Assembly (NCBI GenBank): GCA_017459345.1
Contig: JAFUDC010000158.1
Location: 1 to 34,527, forward strand
Direction of reading: 5' to 3'
DNA length: 34,527 bases
Source: Eubacterium sp.
GTDB lineage: Bacteria > Bacillota > Clostridia > Lachnospirales > Lachnospiraceae
How positions within the stretch are numbered: the stretch's first letter is position 1; every line of letters begins with the position of its first letter. A program made the translations under genes and the position numbers. Positions 32,212-34,527 of this stretch are shown here, one piece after another. The notes below the pieces were generated by a model, which saw only the letters and a list, made by a program, of their open reading frames with translations, searched no databases and was not told where the DNA came from.

Positions 32212-32301
32212 GCCTCCGGCGGATGCGCACGGATTCGGATAGGAATTATGTCAGCAAAGCTGACCCGAATCCGGCGCCAAGAACGCCAAGGCGTTCTTGA
32301 T

Positions 32302-33747
32302 TCAACCTGCCAGTGGGTTGATAACTCCCCTGGCAACAAGGAAGACTGCCACAAGGAGAAGTACAGCCAGTGCGGCAAAGAGCAGGAGGTCAAATGTACT
32401 TTCAAAGAGCTTCCTGCCCTTCTCCTTCTGTCCCTTGGCATATACAAAGATACCCGGAACATAGAGGAAGACAGTCACGATCAGAACCTTCCAGCCCGCT
32501 GCGATCACCATCCAGCATGCATAGACAGCATTAAAGATACCCAATGCTTTGATAAATGTATTATCCTGGGTCAGGGATACCTTACAGAAATACCATGCAC
32601 TCAGGAAGTAGGGGATCATGATCATACCGGTGGCAAAGTAGTAGAATACCTGGAATGTGGAAGCATTAAAGTAGGACAGAATCAGGAAAATCTGAAGGAT
32701 AATGCTTGTGAGGATCAGGGCAAACTTTGGTGCTCCCCTCTCATTGGTCCTGGTAAATGCTTCGCAGAAGGAGCCGCTGTTGGCTGCCTCATAGGGACAT
32801 TCCACACACATGATGGCATGGCCCAGGGTTGCCCCGAGAAGTGAGATGATTACGGCAACATTGACAAAGGTAGCTCCCCATGGTCCCACAACTCTCTCCA
32901 GAATACTGGCCAGAGGAGGATTGCCAAGGGCTGCCAGTTCTTCATTGGTCATAATTCCGGCACTTAAGATGGAGATAATGATATAAAGTACCAGCACGGA
33001 CAGATACCCGATTACGGTGGACCGACCCACATCGCTTGCTTTTTTCGCTCTTCCGGAGATTACAACGGCACCTTCAATTCCGGTAAAAGCCCACACTGTT
33101 GTGGTGGTGGTTGCCATAACCTGTTTTCCGAAGCTCATGCCCAGCTCCATACCGGACAGATTGGCCATAAAGGTCTTCAGCGAGAAGGCTCTTGCGAAAA
33201 TGATTGCAACGATCAATACCATGATTGGGAGGAGTTTGGCTATCGTAGATACTATGTTTACCGTTGTTGCTTCCTTGGTTCCCCGCATAACCAATGTGAA
33301 TGTGATCCACCAGATCAGGGACTGTCCGATGATGGAGGGAATATTGTTGCCTGCGCCAAACAGGGGGAACAGACGGCCCAGCGCAGAGAAGAGCAAGGTC
33401 AAAAATGCTATGTTGGAGAGGAGCTCGCTCAGCCAGTATCCCCATGCAGAGTTAAATCCCACATAGGACCCGAATCCGGCATAGGCATAGCTGTAGATTC
33501 CGCCCTTTAACTCGGGCTTCATCTTGCTGAGATAGTAGAAAGCCAGACAAAGGGCCAGCATACCAAAACCGGTAACCAGCCAGCCGACCATAACTGCTCC
33601 GATACCGGCTCCGGCAGCGGCGAAATCCCCCGGAAAGGCGAAAACTGCACTGGCAACGGTAGAGCCGATTACCATGGCGAGCAGAGCCACAAACGATACG
33701 CCGTTTGGATTATCTGCGGCCTGGGAAACGTTTACTTCATTATTCAT
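32302..33747 (-). CDS. APC superfamily amino acid permease
   Basis: 481 residues from the ATG at 33747, with AAAGGA upstream; the frame extends to 33909 only by overlapping oraE. About 12-13 membrane segments. VIGSTVASAVFAFPGDFAAAGAGIGAVMVGWLVTG is the first-helix signature of the family, followed by KPELKGGIYSYAYAGFGSYVGFNSAWGYWLSE. It fits the basic amino acid/antiporter branch (arginine/ornithine type). Directly 22 bases downstream of oraE, it probably imports ornithine or exchanges arginine for it (inference). In the ornithine cluster known from other Clostridia, the GlmL-like gene usually follows oraE directly. Confidence 0.9.
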   Translation of the reverse strand: MNNEVNVSQAADNPNGVSFVALLAMVIGSTVASAVFAFPGDFAAAGAGIGAVMVGWLVTGFGMLALCLAFYYLSKMKPELKGGIYSYAYAGFGSYVGFNSAWGYWLSELLSNIAFLTLLFSALGRLFPLFGAGNNIPSIIGQSLIWWITFTLVMRGTKEATTVNIVSTIAKLLPIMVLIVAIIFARAFSLKTFMANLSGMELGMSFGKQVMATTTTTVWAFTGIEGAVVISGRAKKASDVGRSTVIGYLSVLVLYIIISILSAGIMTNEELAALGNPPLASILERVVGPWGATFVNVAVIISLLGATLGHAIMCVECPYEAANSGSFCEAFTRTNERGAPKFALILTSIILQIFLILSYFNASTFQVFYYFATGMIMIPYFLSAWYFCKVSLTQDNTFIKALGIFNAVYACWMVIAAGWKVLIVTVFLYVPGIFVYAKGQKEKGRKLFESTFDLLLFAALAVLLLVAVFLVARGVINPLAG

Positions 33748-33769
33748 GATGATTCCTTTCTTCTTAAAT

Positions 33770-34527
33770 TCATTCTTCTGCTGCTTCCGGCACTTCCTCG
33801 CCCCTGCGGCGCATTGCCTCTTCTGCGAAGAAGGTTGCCACATCAATACCATGGGAATCTCTTCCGAAGCCCTGGTCGATACCGGTCTCGAGTGCTTCCT
33901 CGGGAACAACCTGGGTACCGCCTGCGGCGATCATCACCTTATCCCGGATCCCCTTCTCGATTGCCAGCTCATTGATGCGCTTCATGTTCTTATAGTGAAT
34001 GTTGTCGTGGGAGATAATGGTGGAGGCAAGGATGGCATTGGCATTGAGCTCAACGGCGGCGTCAACCAGCTTTTCTACCGGTACGGAGGTTCCAAGATAA
34101 TGAACCTTTACGCCCCACTTTTCGATTCCGCCATGCTTGATGTTGATGATTTCCCGGAGTCCTACAGAGTGCTCATCTTCACCGACTGTACCGCAGACAA
34201 CCACCAGGGGATGCTCTTCAAACTCTTTGTAGAGAACGGCATCGCTCAAATGATGGGGCTCCGGCGGAATCTCCAGCTCATCGGGATTGATATCAAAGGT
34301 AATCTTTCCCTTCATCTCGATCCGGGTTCCTTCTGCTTCCTGAAGAACTTCCTTGCTGATTACTTCCGGTTTCTCCAGACCCAGCCGTTTTCCGATCTCG
34401 AGGGCTGCTGCTTCCGCCGTCCGCTTCTCGGAGGGGATGCACATGGTGATCATGATGGTTCCATCAGCACACCACTCCACCTCAGGACGGATTGCTTCGC
34501 CGTCAAGATACTTCTTTACCTTCTCAA
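33770..34527 (-). CDS. oraE: D-ornithine 4,5-aminomutase, E component, C-terminal part (runs off the window)
   Basis: The frame is open to the right edge, so only the C-terminal 251 residues are seen. They hold the Rossmann-like cobalamin domain: GEDEHSVG is the D-x-H-x-x-G motif, with the cobalt-binding His at codon 34169-34171. YLGTSVPVEKLV and MIAAGGTQVVPE are later cofactor blocks. A Lys 11 residues after that His (INIKHGG) is where the PLP-binding lysine of the Clostridium sticklandii enzyme is expected. The enzyme moves the terminal amino group of D-ornithine to C4 with adenosylcobalamin and PLP. oraS should lie just outside the window. Confidence 0.93.
   Translation of the reverse strand, partial: EKVKKYLDGEAIRPEVEWCADGTIMITMCIPSEKRTAEAAALEIGKRLGLEKPEVISKEVLQEAEGTRIEMKGKITFDINPDELEIPPEPHHLSDAVLYKEFEEHPLVVVCGTVGEDEHSVGLREIINIKHGGIEKWGVKVHYLGTSVPVEKLVDAAVELNANAILASTIISHDNIHYKNMKRINELAIEKGIRDKVMIAAGGTQVVPEEALETGIDQGFGRDSHGIDVATFFAEEAMRRRGEEVPEAAEE

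Larger units (their letters stand above)
31797..32301. other. 505-base structured non-coding gap inside the ornithine cluster
   Basis: No gene on either strand. From the permease side: CAAGAACGCC-AA-GGCGTTCTTG (32278-32299); GGATTCGG/CCGAATCC enclosing GTCAGC-AAA-GCTGAC (32231-32272); a 15-base inverted repeat (32110-32124, 32197-32211) enclosing another hairpin; and a compact multi-helix region (31839-31945). The remaining 31975-32090 shows nothing. No cobalamin riboswitch consensus was found. Confidence 0.7.

Noticed and set aside
31797-32301. Possible cobalamin riboswitch upstream of the GlmL-like gene
   Set aside because: No conserved B12-box consensus was seen. A CCACTGGCAGG stretch nearby is the coding 3' end of the permease gene.
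33748-33909. Longer N-terminus for the APC permease
   Set aside because: It overlaps the end of oraE and has no ribosome binding site, whereas the ATG at 33747 has AAAGGA and begins a family-like N-terminus.

Overview
The window looks like a chromosomal segment of an anaerobic Gram-positive bacterium of the Clostridia, probably Lachnospiraceae or a close relative. This rests on the ornithine-fermentation genes, a class II (Firmicutes-type) GalT, two AAA-ATPase-like/PD-(D/E)XK genes of a kind common in gut Clostridia, and strong AGGAGG-type ribosome binding sites before most genes. No rRNA, tRNA or CRISPR array was seen.

Layout. (1) 1-2926, minus strand: two class I SAM methyltransferases, an FMN azoreductase-like flavoprotein and a GrpB-family protein. 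(2) About 3000-5225: an IS605-type element with divergent tnpA and tnpB; tnpB is interrupted by a -1 frame change at an A6 run. (3) 5245-7298: a TetR regulator followed by a MATE efflux pump, with a clear promoter and operator. (4) 7303-10883: a five-gene minus-strand operon (two related small membrane proteins, a DUF6796-like membrane protein, an LCMT-type methyltransferase, an alpha/beta hydrolase). (5) 10911-19007: a galactose (Leloir) locus: galM(-), galE(+), a LacI/GalR regulator(-), galK(+) and galT(+), with paired operator-like boxes before galE and galK. (6) 19037-23312: two AAA-ATPase-like/nuclease genes, an oxidoreductase remnant, and an intact RelB/DinJ-type antitoxin beside a truncated PIN toxin. 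(7) 23350-34527, minus strand: an arginine/ornithine catabolic cluster, read from the right edge as oraE (partial), APC permease, a 505-base structured gap, a GlmL/MutL-like protein, a DUF551-like protein, ornithine racemase, NhaC antiporter, a Cys-rich small protein, ornithine carbamoyltransferase, a YkvI-like transporter, a GNAT acetyltransferase and arginase.

How they fit. Arginase would make ornithine (plus urea). The racemase gives D-ornithine, the substrate of the adenosylcobalamin/PLP-dependent aminomutase OraE. The permease and NhaC would supply substrate and ion exchange. In the gal locus one regulator probably controls galE, galK-galT and itself through TTTAGTAAA boxes. Regions 1 and 4 are tied together by an identical inverted repeat, GTTAG-N6-CTAAC, found upstream of both methyltransferase genes and of the five-gene operon. 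It sits at the start of two very good promoters and suggests an uncharacterised methyltransferase/membrane-protein regulon. This is the strongest candidate here for something not yet described. Two intergenic regions (12072-12136 and 31907-31971) share a related 65-base structured sequence of unknown role.
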